From positions 1 to 60,214 of the forward strand of contig NZ_PVZN01000022.1 in assembly GCF_003024385.1 (NCBI RefSeq): DNA of 60,214 nt, in the 5' to 3' direction. Below are positions 34,331 through 44,713 of this stretch, in pieces. Positions within the stretch are counted from its first letter, which is position 1, and each line of letters opens with the position of its first letter. Position numbers and translations under genes: made by a program. This stretch comes from Pseudomonas sp. BBP2017 (GTDB lineage Bacteria; Pseudomonadota; Gammaproteobacteria; Pseudomonadales; Pseudomonadaceae). The notes beneath the pieces were generated by a model. That model had not been told where the DNA came from. It saw only the letters and a program-made list of their open reading frames with translations, and did no database searches.

Positions 34331-34644
34331 GAAAGGGACTCCAGATACTTCGCAAAGGCGCTTATTCTAACGAGTGCCCGGAAAAACTGCAGTAGGCAAT
34401 GCACACATCCTGCCACCCGGATCTGCAGTACCTGAAAACAGGACAACGCTACGCGACACATGGCGTGGCGCCCAATTAACGCTTTCTGCCACTCTTAGTT
34501 TGTAAAATTTTTTTAATAAAATTTATCGGTTCGATTTAACCACGCCCGCATTTATTGCCAAGTTTAATGTTTACTTGGCAGTAAGCTCTGACTATTATTG
34601 CCCCACTGTCTACCTGATTCCCCCCCATTTCCAAGGATCACCCA
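34331..34644. other. AT-rich gene-free region between purU and mvaT
   Basis: A stretch of 314 bp with a very AT-rich core (34497-34536, runs of A and T), unusual for this genome and typical of MvaT/H-NS binding sites; autoregulation of mvaT is therefore likely. It also holds the 25-bp palindrome at 34556-34580. No reading frame of note. Confidence 0.6.
34556..34580. promoter_or_regulatory. palindrome before mvaT
   Basis: TGCCAAGT and ACTTGGCA are perfect 8-bp inverted repeats separated by 9 bp, 64 bp before the mvaT start. No T run follows, so an operator is more likely than a terminator. The binding protein is unknown. Confidence 0.5.
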
Positions 34645-35022
34645 ATGTCCCTGATTAACGAATACCGCGCCACCGAAGAAGCCATCAAAGAATTGCAGGC
34701 TCGCCTGACCAGCCTGTCGAATGACGACAAGCTGAAGAAAGAGCTGGAGTTCGAAGGCAAACTGCGCAACCTGATGGGCGAATATCAGAAGTCGCTGCGC
34801 GATATCATTGCACTGCTCGACCCTGAAGCCAAATCGAGCAAAACCCCACGTGGCGCGGTTAAAACCACCGGCACCAAGCGCGCGCGCAAGGTCAAGCAAT
34901 ACAAGAACCCGCACAACGGTGAAGTCATCGAAACCAAAGGCGGCAACCACAAAACCCTGAAAGAGTGGAAAGCCAAGTGGGGTGGCGATGTGGTTGAAGG
35001 CTGGGCAACCCTGCTGGGTTAA
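34645..35022 (+). CDS. mvaT: H-NS-family nucleoid protein MvaT/TurA
   Basis: A 125-residue xenogeneic silencer. Residues 1-62 form the coiled-coil oligomerisation part (SLINEYRATEEAIKELQARL), then a Lys/Arg/Thr-rich linker and the C-terminal DNA-binding domain with GGNHKTLKEWKAKWG. MvaT proteins coat AT-rich DNA and silence foreign and biofilm genes. Neighbouring purU matches the position of turA in P. putida. Closed by a strong terminator. Confidence 0.95.
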   Translation: MSLINEYRATEEAIKELQARLTSLSNDDKLKKELEFEGKLRNLMGEYQKSLRDIIALLDPEAKSSKTPRGAVKTTGTKRARKVKQYKNPHNGEVIETKGGNHKTLKEWKAKWGGDVVEGWATLLG

Positions 35023-35054
35023 TTGCCAGTCACTGCAATTCGTTTGCACTGATG

Positions 35055-35085
35055 AAAAAACGCCAGCTCGCTGGCGTTTTTTTTT
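35055..35085 (+). terminator. rho-independent terminator of mvaT
   Basis: Six A, CGCCAG, loop CTCG, CTGGCG, then nine T. It lies between convergent mvaT and sbcB; the A run lets it work for both. Confidence 0.95.
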
Positions 35086-35104
35086 GACCCTCGTTTAGCG
35101 CCAC

Positions 35105-36535
35105 TTATAATCCCAACTGCAATTTCAACGCCTGGACATGGGCTTGCCACTGCCCGAGTAATTCTCGCTGTGCGGCGTCGGCCTGGTCCCAGCAGCCCTG
35201 CACCGCCTGTTCGAAATCCCCAACGGTATTCGGCGCGCCCATTTGCGGATCGCTCAGTCGCTGCTTGCAGAACAACTGCCAGCGTTGCAACTCCTGCTCA
35301 TTCAGGGTTTCAATGAAATTACGGGCGCGATAGCGAAACAGCAACTCAGGCAAACGCTCATCATCAAACATCCAGTGCCCCTGCCCCAACTGTCGAGGCT
35401 CGACACTGCGTACTTGCTCGCACAGGCGCCTGTCGCGATCACCGATAAAACCGTCATACAATTGCTGCTCCGGATCTTCGCAAGGGGCAAACGCTTCCTC
35501 GCTGTAGAGGGCGTGTAATTTATTTTGCCAGATCGCCTGAGCCGCTATCAGGCTTGATGCCCGCGCTTGCAACAAGGACATATCCAGTCCCAGGCGTTGC
35601 TGATCATACGCCCGTAATACACTGAGCGGAGCAACCACCGGGCAACGATTGATATGCACCAATTTCAAAGGAACAGGTAACTGCCCTTCAGGCATGTCTT
35701 CGCGCCGCATGTATAAACGCTGGCGTAACGACTCGCCTTGCTCTTGCAGCAAGGGCTGGGGATCCATGCCCAGGTCACAGACAATCAAGGCATTACGGTT
35801 ACGCGGATGCCAGGCAAGTGGCAGGACAACACCCAGATAATTGCGCGCCGCCGAAAAGCGTCCGGAAATATGTACCAGGGGCTGCAACAAGCGAATTTGA
35901 TCCAGCACTTTGTGTTTACTACGTAGTTGAAACAGCCAGTCATACAGCTTTGGCTGTTTCTCCCGAATCAAGCGTGCAAGCGCAATAGTGGCCCGCACAT
36001 CACTGAGGGCCTCATGGGCCTGACCGTGATCGATACCATTAGCCGCCGTCAGCAGTTCCAGGCGCAAACTGACCCGTCCCTCCTGCTGCGGCCAGACAAT
36101 GCCATCCGGGCGCAGTGCATAAGCGGCGCGCACTACGTCAATCAAATCCCAGCGACTGTTGCCACCTTGCCACTCCCGGGCATACGGATCGAAGAAGTTG
36201 CGATACAGGCTGTAGCGGGTGACTTCATCGTCAAAACGCAGGCTGTTGTAGCCGGCGCCACAGGTGCCCGGGCGGGCGAGTTCGGCGTGCACACGGGTCA
36301 TGAACTCGGCTTCAAGCAGGCCCTTGCTGGCCAGCTGCGCCGGGGTGATGCCGGTGACCAGGCAAGCCGCCGGGTGCGGCAGGATGTCATCACTGGGTTG
36401 GCAGTAGAAATTGATCGGTGCTTCGATCTCATTGAGGTCGAGATCGGTGCGCACGCCCGCTACCTGCAAGGGCCGGTCATTGCGCGGGTTGATGCCGGTG
36501 GTTTCGTAATCGTGCCAGAAAATGCTGGTGCTCAC
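35105..36535 (-). CDS. sbcB: exodeoxyribonuclease I
   Basis: A 476-residue DEDDh 3-prime to 5-prime single-strand DNA exonuclease, almost the length of E. coli SbcB (475). Seen: Exo I motif HDYETTGINPRNDRPLQ (Asp, Glu), Exo II in GYNSLRFDDEVTRY (Asp) and Exo III HEALSDVRATIAL (His, Asp), followed by the SH3-like and helical domains. Starts with GTG at 36535 after AGGA. It acts in recombination and mismatch repair. Confidence 0.95.
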   Translation of the reverse strand: MSTSIFWHDYETTGINPRNDRPLQVAGVRTDLDLNEIEAPINFYCQPSDDILPHPAACLVTGITPAQLASKGLLEAEFMTRVHAELARPGTCGAGYNSLRFDDEVTRYSLYRNFFDPYAREWQGGNSRWDLIDVVRAAYALRPDGIVWPQQEGRVSLRLELLTAANGIDHGQAHEALSDVRATIALARLIREKQPKLYDWLFQLRSKHKVLDQIRLLQPLVHISGRFSAARNYLGVVLPLAWHPRNRNALIVCDLGMDPQPLLQEQGESLRQRLYMRREDMPEGQLPVPLKLVHINRCPVVAPLSVLRAYDQQRLGLDMSLLQARASSLIAAQAIWQNKLHALYSEEAFAPCEDPEQQLYDGFIGDRDRRLCEQVRSVEPRQLGQGHWMFDDERLPELLFRYRARNFIETLNEQELQRWQLFCKQRLSDPQMGAPNTVGDFEQAVQGCWDQADAAQRELLGQWQAHVQALKLQLGL

Positions 36536-36596
36536 GGGGTCGTCCTGAACATAAGATCGACCAGAGTCTAGGGCTACTGGCGCGCCACGGCCAGCC

Positions 36597-36956
36597 TCAG
36601 ACCGAAGCCTCCAACGGATGGAAGCTGAAATAGTTGCGCAGGGCGCGCACCAGTTGTTCGTATTCCTGTGGCGCCTGCAACAGCATGAACCCGGAGTCGT
36701 AATGCCCCGGCGTCTGATCTTCATGGCACCACAGGCAACTGGCGGTCAGGTTGATCAAGTGCATGCCGCCACTGCGGCCGACGACTTTCAATTGCAACTC
36801 GAAATCCGGACCGACCAGCATCGGCAGCTGGCTGATCAGCATCAGGCCGTCTTCGGACACATTGCCCAGGTAGCCGATCGGCTGATCGGTATGGCGGTTG
36901 AAGACTTTGAGGAAGTAAGGGAGCTGATGACGCTCGATGCGGCGCTCGTCAAACAT
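36597..36956 (-). CDS. PilZ-domain protein (candidate c-di-GMP effector)
   Basis: A 119-residue single PilZ domain. The ligand motif is visible as RRIERHQ (RxxxR type, residues 5-11) and GNVSEDG (D/NxSxxG type, residues 31-37), so c-di-GMP binding is plausible. Located 61 bp before the sbcB start in the same direction. Its partner and output are unknown. Confidence 0.88.
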   Translation of the reverse strand: MFDERRIERHQLPYFLKVFNRHTDQPIGYLGNVSEDGLMLISQLPMLVGPDFELQLKVVGRSGGMHLINLTASCLWCHEDQTPGHYDSGFMLLQAPQEYEQLVRALRNYFSFHPLEASV

Positions 36957-37081
36957 GATCGGAATCGCTGTCGGAGACCCTTGAGCAGGGCCGCGCTAGT
37001 GCTGCTGATTTGCGTGTGCCTCAGCATCAAGATTAGCGCAGCCTGACCCTCGCGTCACAATCAGACCCGAACACTTTAGTA

Positions 37082-37468
37082 TTAACGCCAAGGCGTGGTG
37101 GTGGCCGGGCGGGCAATGGCGGTTTCGCCGCTGCGGTAGTGACCCAGTTGTTCCAGGGTCTGCAGACGGGCGCGGGCACGGTAGGCATATTCGTTCTGCG
37201 GGTAGCGCGCAATCAGGTACTGGTAGGTCTGTGCCGCATCGACGTAGAGCTTCTGGCGCTCCAGGCACTGACCACGCAGCATCGACACTTCCGGATGGAT
37301 GAATGGCCGTGCGCGGCTGGTCCGGTCGACCTGCGACAGCTCAAGCATGACCTTCGAGCAGTCGCCGCGATCATAGGCGCGGTAGGCATTGTTCAGATGA
37401 TGGTCCATCGACCAACGGGTGCAGCCGACGACACTGGTCGCCAGGGCTAGAACGATCAAGGCTCGCAT
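37082..37468 (-). CDS. small lipoprotein with TPR-like repeats
   Basis: A 128-residue protein with a signal peptide and lipobox SVVGC (Cys16). The mature part looks like a short tetratricopeptide array (NNAYRAYDRGDCSKVMLELS, later QTYQYLIARYPQNEYAYRA), similar in style to YfiO/YbgF helper proteins of the envelope. Its divergent neighbour is pyruvate kinase, with a REP pair between. Function unknown. Confidence 0.8.
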   Translation of the reverse strand: MRALIVLALATSVVGCTRWSMDHHLNNAYRAYDRGDCSKVMLELSQVDRTSRARPFIHPEVSMLRGQCLERQKLYVDAAQTYQYLIARYPQNEYAYRARARLQTLEQLGHYRSGETAIARPATTTPWR

Positions 37469-37520
37469 GGGGAATCTCCTGTATTGCGCAGCTTATCGGC
37501 ATTGTCGGGGAAATCTGTAG

Positions 37521-37590
37521 GTAGGAGCGGGCTTGCCCCGCGATACGTTGTGACTGACAAATCGCAATCGCGGGGCAAGCCGGCTCCTAC
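37521..37590. repeat. inverted REP pair
   Basis: GTAGGAGCGGGCTTGCCCCG and its reverse complement, separated by about 23 bp, between two divergent genes and therefore inside a promoter region. Confidence 0.92.
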
Positions 37591-37701
37591 CGCCCCGTTC
37601 AAACGCTACCCCTATCCCGGGGCTAGGTAGTGCAAAGGAACAATGACTACAGCGAAATTCCAGAGTAGCCTTTCGCTGCGCTTCACTATAGGAGTCTGTG
37701 C

Positions 37702-39153
<1,452 letters not shown>

Positions 39154-39167
39154 TCCTGACCTGCAAT

Positions 39168-39198
39168 GAAAAACCGCAGCTTATGCTGCGGTTTTTTT
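39168..39198 (+). terminator. rho-independent terminator of pykA
   Basis: AAAAACCGCAGC, loop TTAT, GCTGCGGTTTTTTT. Its T run includes the last bases of the convergent ferredoxin-reductase gene, whose stop codon is formed by TTA at 39197-39199. Confidence 0.93.
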
Positions 39199-40135
39199 AT
39201 GCGTGCCCGGTGAAGATATCGGCAAACAGCTGATTGCGCGGTAATCCAGCCAGAAACAATCGGCGGGAAAACTGCTCGACGCTGGCAGCTGAGCCGCAGG
39301 CCAGGGCAATCGTCTGGCGTGACTGCAAGCGCAGCGCGGCCAGTGCCTGAGCCAATGCCTGCGGGGTCAGCAGCTCGACCTGAAGGTGCGGATGACGCTC
39401 GGCAAGCACGGCCAATTCGCCGGCCAGGTAGTGCTCCTGACTGTCATGGGCCAGGTGCAACACACGAATCGGGCCCTGGTGCTCCTGACGCAAGGCTTCA
39501 CGCAGAATGCCCCATAGGGGCGCCAGCCCCGTGCCTGCCGCCAGCAACCACAACGGGCGCGCCTGCCAGTCAGCATCATAGTGCAGCGCCCCGCCACGCA
39601 ACTCGCCCAAGCGCAGGGCGTCACCCAATTGCAGCTGGCGTGCCGCATCGCAGAAGGCGCCCGCCTGACGACAGTCGAGGTGAAATTCGAGAAAACGCTC
39701 CTCGTCGGGCAGGCTGGCCAACGAATAGGGGCGAGCCACACCGCTGCGGCTCCACAGCACCAGGTGCTGACCTGCCTGGTAACGCAACCTGTGCTCGGCG
39801 TGCAGGCGCAAGCGCAGCACCGTAGGGCTCAGCCAGTCGAGGCCGAGCACTGATGCGGCGATACCGTCCTGCTGCGGATCGAACAGGGCAACCTGCAAAT
39901 CCTCTTCGACCCGACACTGGCAAGACAACCGCCAACCCAGCTGGCGCTGCTCCGCACTCAGGGCATCGGGCAGTGAATCCTGTGGTTGCCCATGCAGGCA
40001 ACGCACCAGACAGGCATGACAACTGCCAGTGCGGCAACTGTATGGCACTGACAAACCCGCCTCATTGAGCACATCCAGCAAATTACTGCCCGGTGCCACC
40101 GTCCACTGCTGCTCACCTACCCGCATTTCAGGCAT
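39197..40135 (-). CDS. 2Fe-2S ferredoxin/FAD-dependent reductase
   Basis: A 312-residue fusion. Residues 1-90 are a plant-type ferredoxin with cysteines in CRTGSCHACLVRC and a fourth in RLSCQCRV. Residues 95-305 are a ferredoxin-NADP reductase unit with the FAD motif RPYSLAS and the NAD motif GTGLAPLWGI. Such proteins pass electrons from NAD(P)H to an oxygenase or similar partner; none is adjacent. Resembles CDP-6-deoxy-glucoseen reductase-type enzymes in architecture; the true partner is unknown. Confidence 0.88.
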   Translation of the reverse strand: MPEMRVGEQQWTVAPGSNLLDVLNEAGLSVPYSCRTGSCHACLVRCLHGQPQDSLPDALSAEQRQLGWRLSCQCRVEEDLQVALFDPQQDGIAASVLGLDWLSPTVLRLRLHAEHRLRYQAGQHLVLWSRSGVARPYSLASLPDEERFLEFHLDCRQAGAFCDAARQLQLGDALRLGELRGGALHYDADWQARPLWLLAAGTGLAPLWGILREALRQEHQGPIRVLHLAHDSQEHYLAGELAVLAERHPHLQVELLTPQALAQALAALRLQSRQTIALACGSAASVEQFSRRLFLAGLPRNQLFADIFTGHA

Positions 40136-40386
40136 CGAGGGTCTCCCAGGCTTTCAAGCAGCCAGTTTTGCACAAACCAGCGCTACGCAAAAACAATGCC
40201 CACCGCTTACCGACCTTCGTCAGACCACTGATACGTGTACCCAAGGCCGATGCACGCTATACTGCCGCGCCTTTTTGCGCCGCCAGCCAGACCGTCGGCG
40301 CGCCGTGAAAGGTCGTTTCGACACCTCGGCCTGTCCGCGTCGGAATACCTTATTGAATGTTCCCGTCTTTAAGAGGAGCGCGCTGC

Positions 40387-41910
40387 ATGACCGTGATCAA
40401 GCAAGACGACCTGATTCAGAGCGTTGCCGACGCCCTGCAGTTCATTTCGTACTACCACCCCGTTGACTTCATCCAGGCCATGCATGAGGCCTATCTGCGT
40501 GAAGAGTCGCCTGCTGCACGTGACTCCATCGCCCAGATCCTGATCAACTCGCGCATGTGCGCCACTGGCCACCGCCCGATCTGCCAGGACACCGGTATCG
40601 TTACCGTGTTCGTGCGCGTCGGTATGGATGTGCGCTGGGATGGCGCGACCATGAGCCTGGACGACATGATCAACGAAGGCGTGCGCCGCGCCTACAACCT
40701 GCCGGAAAACGTCCTGCGTGCCTCGATCCTGGCCGACCCGGCAGGCGCGCGTAAAAACACCAAGGACAACACCCCTGCGGTCATCCACTACTCCATCGTC
40801 CCGGGCAACACCGTGGAAGTGGACGTGGCGGCCAAAGGCGGCGGCTCCGAGAACAAGTCGAAAATGGCCATGCTCAACCCGTCCGACTCGATCGTTGACT
40901 GGGTACTGAAGACCGTTCCGACCATGGGCGCTGGCTGGTGCCCGCCTGGCATGCTCGGCATCGGCATCGGCGGTACCGCCGAGAAGGCCGCAGTGATGGC
41001 CAAGGAAGTGTTGATGGAGTCCATCGACATCCACGAACTCAAGGCTCGCGGCCCGCAGAACCGCATCGAAGAGATCCGCCTGGAACTGTTCGAGAAGGTC
41101 AACCAGCTGGGCATCGGTGCCCAGGGGCTGGGCGGTCTGACCACCGTGCTCGACGTCAAGATCATGGATTACCCGACCCATGCCGCCTCTTTGCCGGTGT
41201 GCATGATCCCGAACTGCGCCGCTACCCGTCACGCGCACTTCGTGCTCGACGGTTCCGGCCCTGCCGACCTCGAAGCGCCGTCGCTGGACGCTTACCCGGA
41301 AATCGTCTGGGAAGCCGGCCCATCGGCCCGCCGTGTCGACCTCGACACCCTGACCCCGGAAGACGTGCAGAGCTGGAAGCCGGGCGAGACCATCCTGCTC
41401 AACGGCAAGATGCTCACCGGCCGCGACGCCGCGCACAAGCGCATGGTCGAAATGCTCAACCGTGGCGAAGAGCTGCCAGTCGATCTGAAAGGCCGTTTCA
41501 TCTACTACGTCGGCCCGGTTGATCCGGTGCGCGAAGAAGTGGTTGGCCCGGCCGGCCCGACCACCGCAACGCGGATGGACAAGTTCACCCGTCAGATCCT
41601 CGAGCAAACCGGTCTGCTGGGCATGATCGGCAAGTCCGAGCGTGGCCCGACCGCGATCGACGCGATCAAGGACAACAAGGCCGTGTACCTGATGGCTGTC
41701 GGTGGTGCCGCCTACCTGGTGGCCCAGGCGATCAAGAAGTCCAAGGTCCTGGCCTTTGCCGAACTGGGCATGGAAGCGATCTACGAGTTCGAGGTCAAGG
41801 ACATGCCAGTCACCGTTGCAGTCGACAGCAATGGCGAGTCGGTGCATATCACAGGTCCCGCCCTGTGGCAGAGCAAGATCGCTGAAAGCTTGGCGGTGGA
41901 AGTTAAGTAA
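40387..41910 (+). CDS. class I fumarate hydratase (iron-sulfur)
   Basis: A 507-residue two-part class I fumarase. The N-terminal domain shows RMCATGHRPICQDTGI and GGGSENKSKMAML; further conserved segments are MIPNCAATRHAHF and GRFIYYVGPVDP. Cysteines for the [4Fe-4S] cluster are present. It hydrates fumarate to malate in the citric acid cycle. The ATG at 40387 follows GAGGAGCGCG. The 251 bp upstream hold no gene and no site I can name. Confidence 0.94.
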   Translation: MTVIKQDDLIQSVADALQFISYYHPVDFIQAMHEAYLREESPAARDSIAQILINSRMCATGHRPICQDTGIVTVFVRVGMDVRWDGATMSLDDMINEGVRRAYNLPENVLRASILADPAGARKNTKDNTPAVIHYSIVPGNTVEVDVAAKGGGSENKSKMAMLNPSDSIVDWVLKTVPTMGAGWCPPGMLGIGIGGTAEKAAVMAKEVLMESIDIHELKARGPQNRIEEIRLELFEKVNQLGIGAQGLGGLTTVLDVKIMDYPTHAASLPVCMIPNCAATRHAHFVLDGSGPADLEAPSLDAYPEIVWEAGPSARRVDLDTLTPEDVQSWKPGETILLNGKMLTGRDAAHKRMVEMLNRGEELPVDLKGRFIYYVGPVDPVREEVVGPAGPTTATRMDKFTRQILEQTGLLGMIGKSERGPTAIDAIKDNKAVYLMAVGGAAYLVAQAIKKSKVLAFAELGMEAIYEFEVKDMPVTVAVDSNGESVHITGPALWQSKIAESLAVEVK

Positions 41911-41931
41911 GCCTCTAAGGCTTGCTGGTAC

Positions 41932-41967
41932 AAAAAGCGGCAGGGGGTCTTCTCCTGCCGCTTTTTT
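41932..41967 (+). terminator. rho-independent terminator after the fumarase gene
   Basis: AAAAAGCGGCAGG pairs with CCTGCCGCTTTTTT around a 9-base loop. Confidence 0.93.
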
Positions 41968-41982
41968 ATTGCCCATGATTGC

Positions 41983-42564
41983 CTACGGAGTAATGCGGGT
42001 ACCCAACAGTTGCAGAAAGCCCGCCAACCATGCCGGGTGCGCCGGCCAAGCTGGAGCCGAAGCAAGGTTGCCTTGCACATGGGCCTGATCGACGCCGATC
42101 TCGACAAATTGCCCACCAGCCAACCGCACCTCCGGCGCACACGCTGGGTAAGCACTGCACTCACGCCCTTCCAGCACCCCGGCGGCCGCCAGCAATTGCG
42201 CACCATGGCACACGGCAGCAATCGGCTTGCCGGCCTTATCAATGGCCTTGACCAACGCCAGTACCCGTTCGTCGAGACGCAGGTATTCCGGCGCACGGCC
42301 ACCTGGGATGACCAGTGCGTCGTAACCTTCGGCCCGGACCTGCTCAAAATCGAAGTTGAGGGCAAAGTTGTGCCCCGGCTTTTCGCTATAGGTCTGGTCA
42401 CCTTCAAAGTCATGAATCGCCGTACGCACCGTCTGCCCAGCAGTTTTGCCCGGGCACACCGCATGAACGGTATGCCCCACCATCTGCAAGGCCTGGAACG
42501 GCACCATCACTTCGTAGTCTTCGACGTAATCGCCCACCAGCATCAGAATCTTCTTCGCGGCCAT
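41983..42564 (-). CDS. DJ-1/PfpI-family protein
   Basis: A 193-residue DJ-1/PfpI protein. The reactive Cys119-His120 pair lies in AAVCHGAQLL and the acid Glu15 in YVEDYE. Family members act as glyoxalases, chaperones or stress proteins; protease and deglycase claims are debated. It is longer than YhbO (about 170) by a C-terminal tail with a Trp/Pro/Ala-rich end. Convergent with the fumarase gene. Confidence 0.9.
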   Translation of the reverse strand: MAAKKILMLVGDYVEDYEVMVPFQALQMVGHTVHAVCPGKTAGQTVRTAIHDFEGDQTYSEKPGHNFALNFDFEQVRAEGYDALVIPGGRAPEYLRLDERVLALVKAIDKAGKPIAAVCHGAQLLAAAGVLEGRECSAYPACAPEVRLAGGQFVEIGVDQAHVQGNLASAPAWPAHPAWLAGFLQLLGTRITP

Positions 42565-42630
42565 GTCAGCAACTCCTCAGTGGCAATGAAAGACACCAGA
42601 CACAATAGACCGTCCTGCCCGCTCTGCAGC

Positions 42631-43788
42631 TCAATCCCGCCGATCCAGCAGATTAACCACCAATCGATCCAGCCAGCCCCACAGCCGCTGCTGCACACGC
42701 TTCCACAACGGTCGGGCATGCCAATGGTCAAGGTCGATACACAGGCTCTGGGCAAAATCGCGCTCGAAGCTCGCGGCCACAGCCGCAGTCAGCAGTGGAT
42801 CAAGAGCCTCAACGTTGGCTTCAAGGTTGAAACGCAGGTTCCAGTGGTCGAAATTGCACGAGCCGATACTCACCCAATCGTCAACCAGCACCATCTTCAG
42901 GTGCAGAAAACACGGCTGATACTCGTAGATTTTCACCCCGGCACGCATCAGCCTCGGGTAATAGCGATGCCCGGCATAGCGCACCGAAGGATGATCGGTA
43001 CGCGGACCGGTCAGCAGCAGGCGCACATCAACACCCTTGGCCGCCGCCCGGCGCAGGGAGCGGCGCACTTTCCAGGTCGGTAAAAAGTACGGGGTGGCCA
43101 GCCAGATCCGGTTCTGACCGCTGTTCAAGGCGCGTACCAATGAGTGCAGAATGTCCCGGTGCTGACGGGCATCGGCATAAGCCACCCGCCCCACGCCCTC
43201 GCCACTATCGGGCACATGAGGCAGGCGCGGCAGACCAAAATGAGTCGGTGGCCGCCAGGCCGTACGACGCAGGTTGGCGCGCCACTGGCGATCGAATAGC
43301 ATCTGCCAGTCGGCCACCAACGGCCCTTGCATCTGCACCATCACCTCATGCCATTCGCTGACGTCTTGGTCAGGCACCCAGAACTGATCGGTGACACCGG
43401 TACCGCCGACCACCGCCCAGGTCTGGTCGACCACCAGCAATTTGCGGTGGTCGCGGTACAGGTTGCGAAATCCCCGGCGCCAGCGCAGGCGGTTGTACCA
43501 GCGCAGTTCGACGCCAGCGGCGATCAGGCGCTGGCGCAGGTTCAGGGTGAACGCCAGCGAACCGTAGTCGTCGAACAGGCAGCGCACCTGCACACCCCGT
43601 CCGGCGGCCTGCACCAGCGCCTGGACCATGGCTTCGGCGCAGGCGCCCGCCTCCACCAGATACAGCTCCAGGTCGACCTGCTGCTCAGCACGCACAATGG
43701 CCGTGAGCATGCGCGGGAAAAACTCGGGGCCGTCGATCAATAACTCGAACCGGTTGCCATCTCGCCAGGGAAAGACCGGTCCGGCCAT
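42631..43788 (-). CDS. phospholipase D-family cardiolipin synthase-like protein (ClsB type)
   Basis: A 385-residue protein with two HKD motifs: His114, Lys116, Asp121 and His296, Lys298, Asp303. No N-terminal membrane helices, like ClsB. It likely joins or exchanges phosphatidyl groups at the inner membrane. The ATG lies one base after the YceI stop (TGATATG), so it is coupled to the upstream envelope genes. Confidence 0.88.
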   Translation of the reverse strand: MAGPVFPWRDGNRFELLIDGPEFFPRMLTAIVRAEQQVDLELYLVEAGACAEAMVQALVQAAGRGVQVRCLFDDYGSLAFTLNLRQRLIAAGVELRWYNRLRWRRGFRNLYRDHRKLLVVDQTWAVVGGTGVTDQFWVPDQDVSEWHEVMVQMQGPLVADWQMLFDRQWRANLRRTAWRPPTHFGLPRLPHVPDSGEGVGRVAYADARQHRDILHSLVRALNSGQNRIWLATPYFLPTWKVRRSLRRAAAKGVDVRLLLTGPRTDHPSVRYAGHRYYPRLMRAGVKIYEYQPCFLHLKMVLVDDWVSIGSCNFDHWNLRFNLEANVEALDPLLTAAVAASFERDFAQSLCIDLDHWHARPLWKRVQQRLWGWLDRLVVNLLDRRD

Positions 43789-43789
43789 A

Positions 43790-44371
43790 TCAGCGCGCCG
43801 TGAAGATCAGCACCGCAGACACCGGCACCGACGGGCTGATGGACTTGAGCCCGGCGGCTTTGCGCAAGGTCTCCAGGCCCGGCACCAGGTCAAACTCTTC
43901 GGCACGCAACATCAACGGCTCCAGGGTCACTACCTGGAAGCGGCGTTCGTCCAGGCGCGTGGCCAGCAACAAGGCGTCGTAGCTGTGCTCCTTGCCGTGC
44001 AGCTCGACCGTCAACGGCAGGCGCAACTCGACCTGGGCGCCATTGGCCAGGTCGTTGATCGGCCGCAGATCGATCTGGGCACGCACCTTGGCTTCGGCAA
44101 AGCGGGCGTACTCGAACAGGTCTTTGCGCATGCGTTCATCGCGCAACGGCACACCACTGCTGTTCGAGTCCATCTCGATCATCAGCTCGGCCGCGCCCTT
44201 GCGGTCGACCTTGCCATGCAACACCAGGAAACGATGGATTTCGGCGGTATCGCCATTTTTGCTGGAAATGAAGGACAGTCGTGATGACTCGCCATCAAGG
44301 TGCCAGTTGGCCTGGGCGGAAAAGCTCAGCAGCGCGAGCAAGGCCAGTAGAAGACGGGGCAGAGAGAACAT
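43790..44371 (-). CDS. YceI-like periplasmic protein
   Basis: A 193-residue secreted protein: signal peptide at residues 1-21 (ending SAQA) then a lipocalin-like beta-barrel. The YceI pattern appears in WHLDGESSRLSFISSKNG and LPLTVELHGKEHSYDA. YceI barrels bind isoprenoid chains such as polyprenyl lipids or quinones. It is immediately followed by the cardiolipin synthase-like gene, suggesting a lipid-related role. Confidence 0.88.
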   Translation of the reverse strand: MFSLPRLLLALLALLSFSAQANWHLDGESSRLSFISSKNGDTAEIHRFLVLHGKVDRKGAAELMIEMDSNSSGVPLRDERMRKDLFEYARFAEAKVRAQIDLRPINDLANGAQVELRLPLTVELHGKEHSYDALLLATRLDERRFQVVTLEPLMLRAEEFDLVPGLETLRKAAGLKSISPSVPVSAVLIFTAR

Positions 44372-44416
44372 GAGAAATCCTGTAACACAGAAGCCGTCAA
44401 CCTTACCCGGCTGCCT

Positions 44417-44713
44417 TCACGGCAGCAAGCCACAGCCCTCACGTACGCCCTGCCAGCGCGCACGACGTTCAACGCCCAGCCCCACGGCAGTGACCTGACG
44501 GGTTTGGGAATTTTCCTCAAGCCGGCTCAGGGGCAGGTATTGGCGCACGTAGGCCTGACAGTAAGACACGTCAAAGCCCATGACAAAACGACAAGAACAG
44601 TACTCCTTGGCCGAATAGGCACTGAGAATGCCGGTGAAGTCCGCCAGAGCCTGGCGCTCGTACCAGCTCCACCCGCCCGCCAGCATCAGCAGCATCAGCA
44701 GCAAGCGCTTCAT
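44417..44713 (-). CDS. small secreted cysteine-containing protein
   Basis: A 98-residue protein with a probable signal peptide or anchor (MKRLLLMLLMLAGGWSW). The exported part has an unusual Cys pattern (EYCSCRFVMGFDVSYCQ, then a fourth Cys near the C-terminus), suggesting disulfide bonds. Its ATG overlaps the serine hydrolase stop (ATGA), so the two are co-translated; a partner or accessory role to the hydrolase is likely. No family recognised. Confidence 0.75.
   Translation of the reverse strand: MKRLLLMLLMLAGGWSWYERQALADFTGILSAYSAKEYCSCRFVMGFDVSYCQAYVRQYLPLSRLEENSQTRQVTAVGLGVERRARWQGVREGCGLLP

Noticed and set aside
34556..34580. Rho-independent terminator between purU and mvaT
   Set aside because: The two genes are divergent, so no transcript ends there, and there is no T tract.
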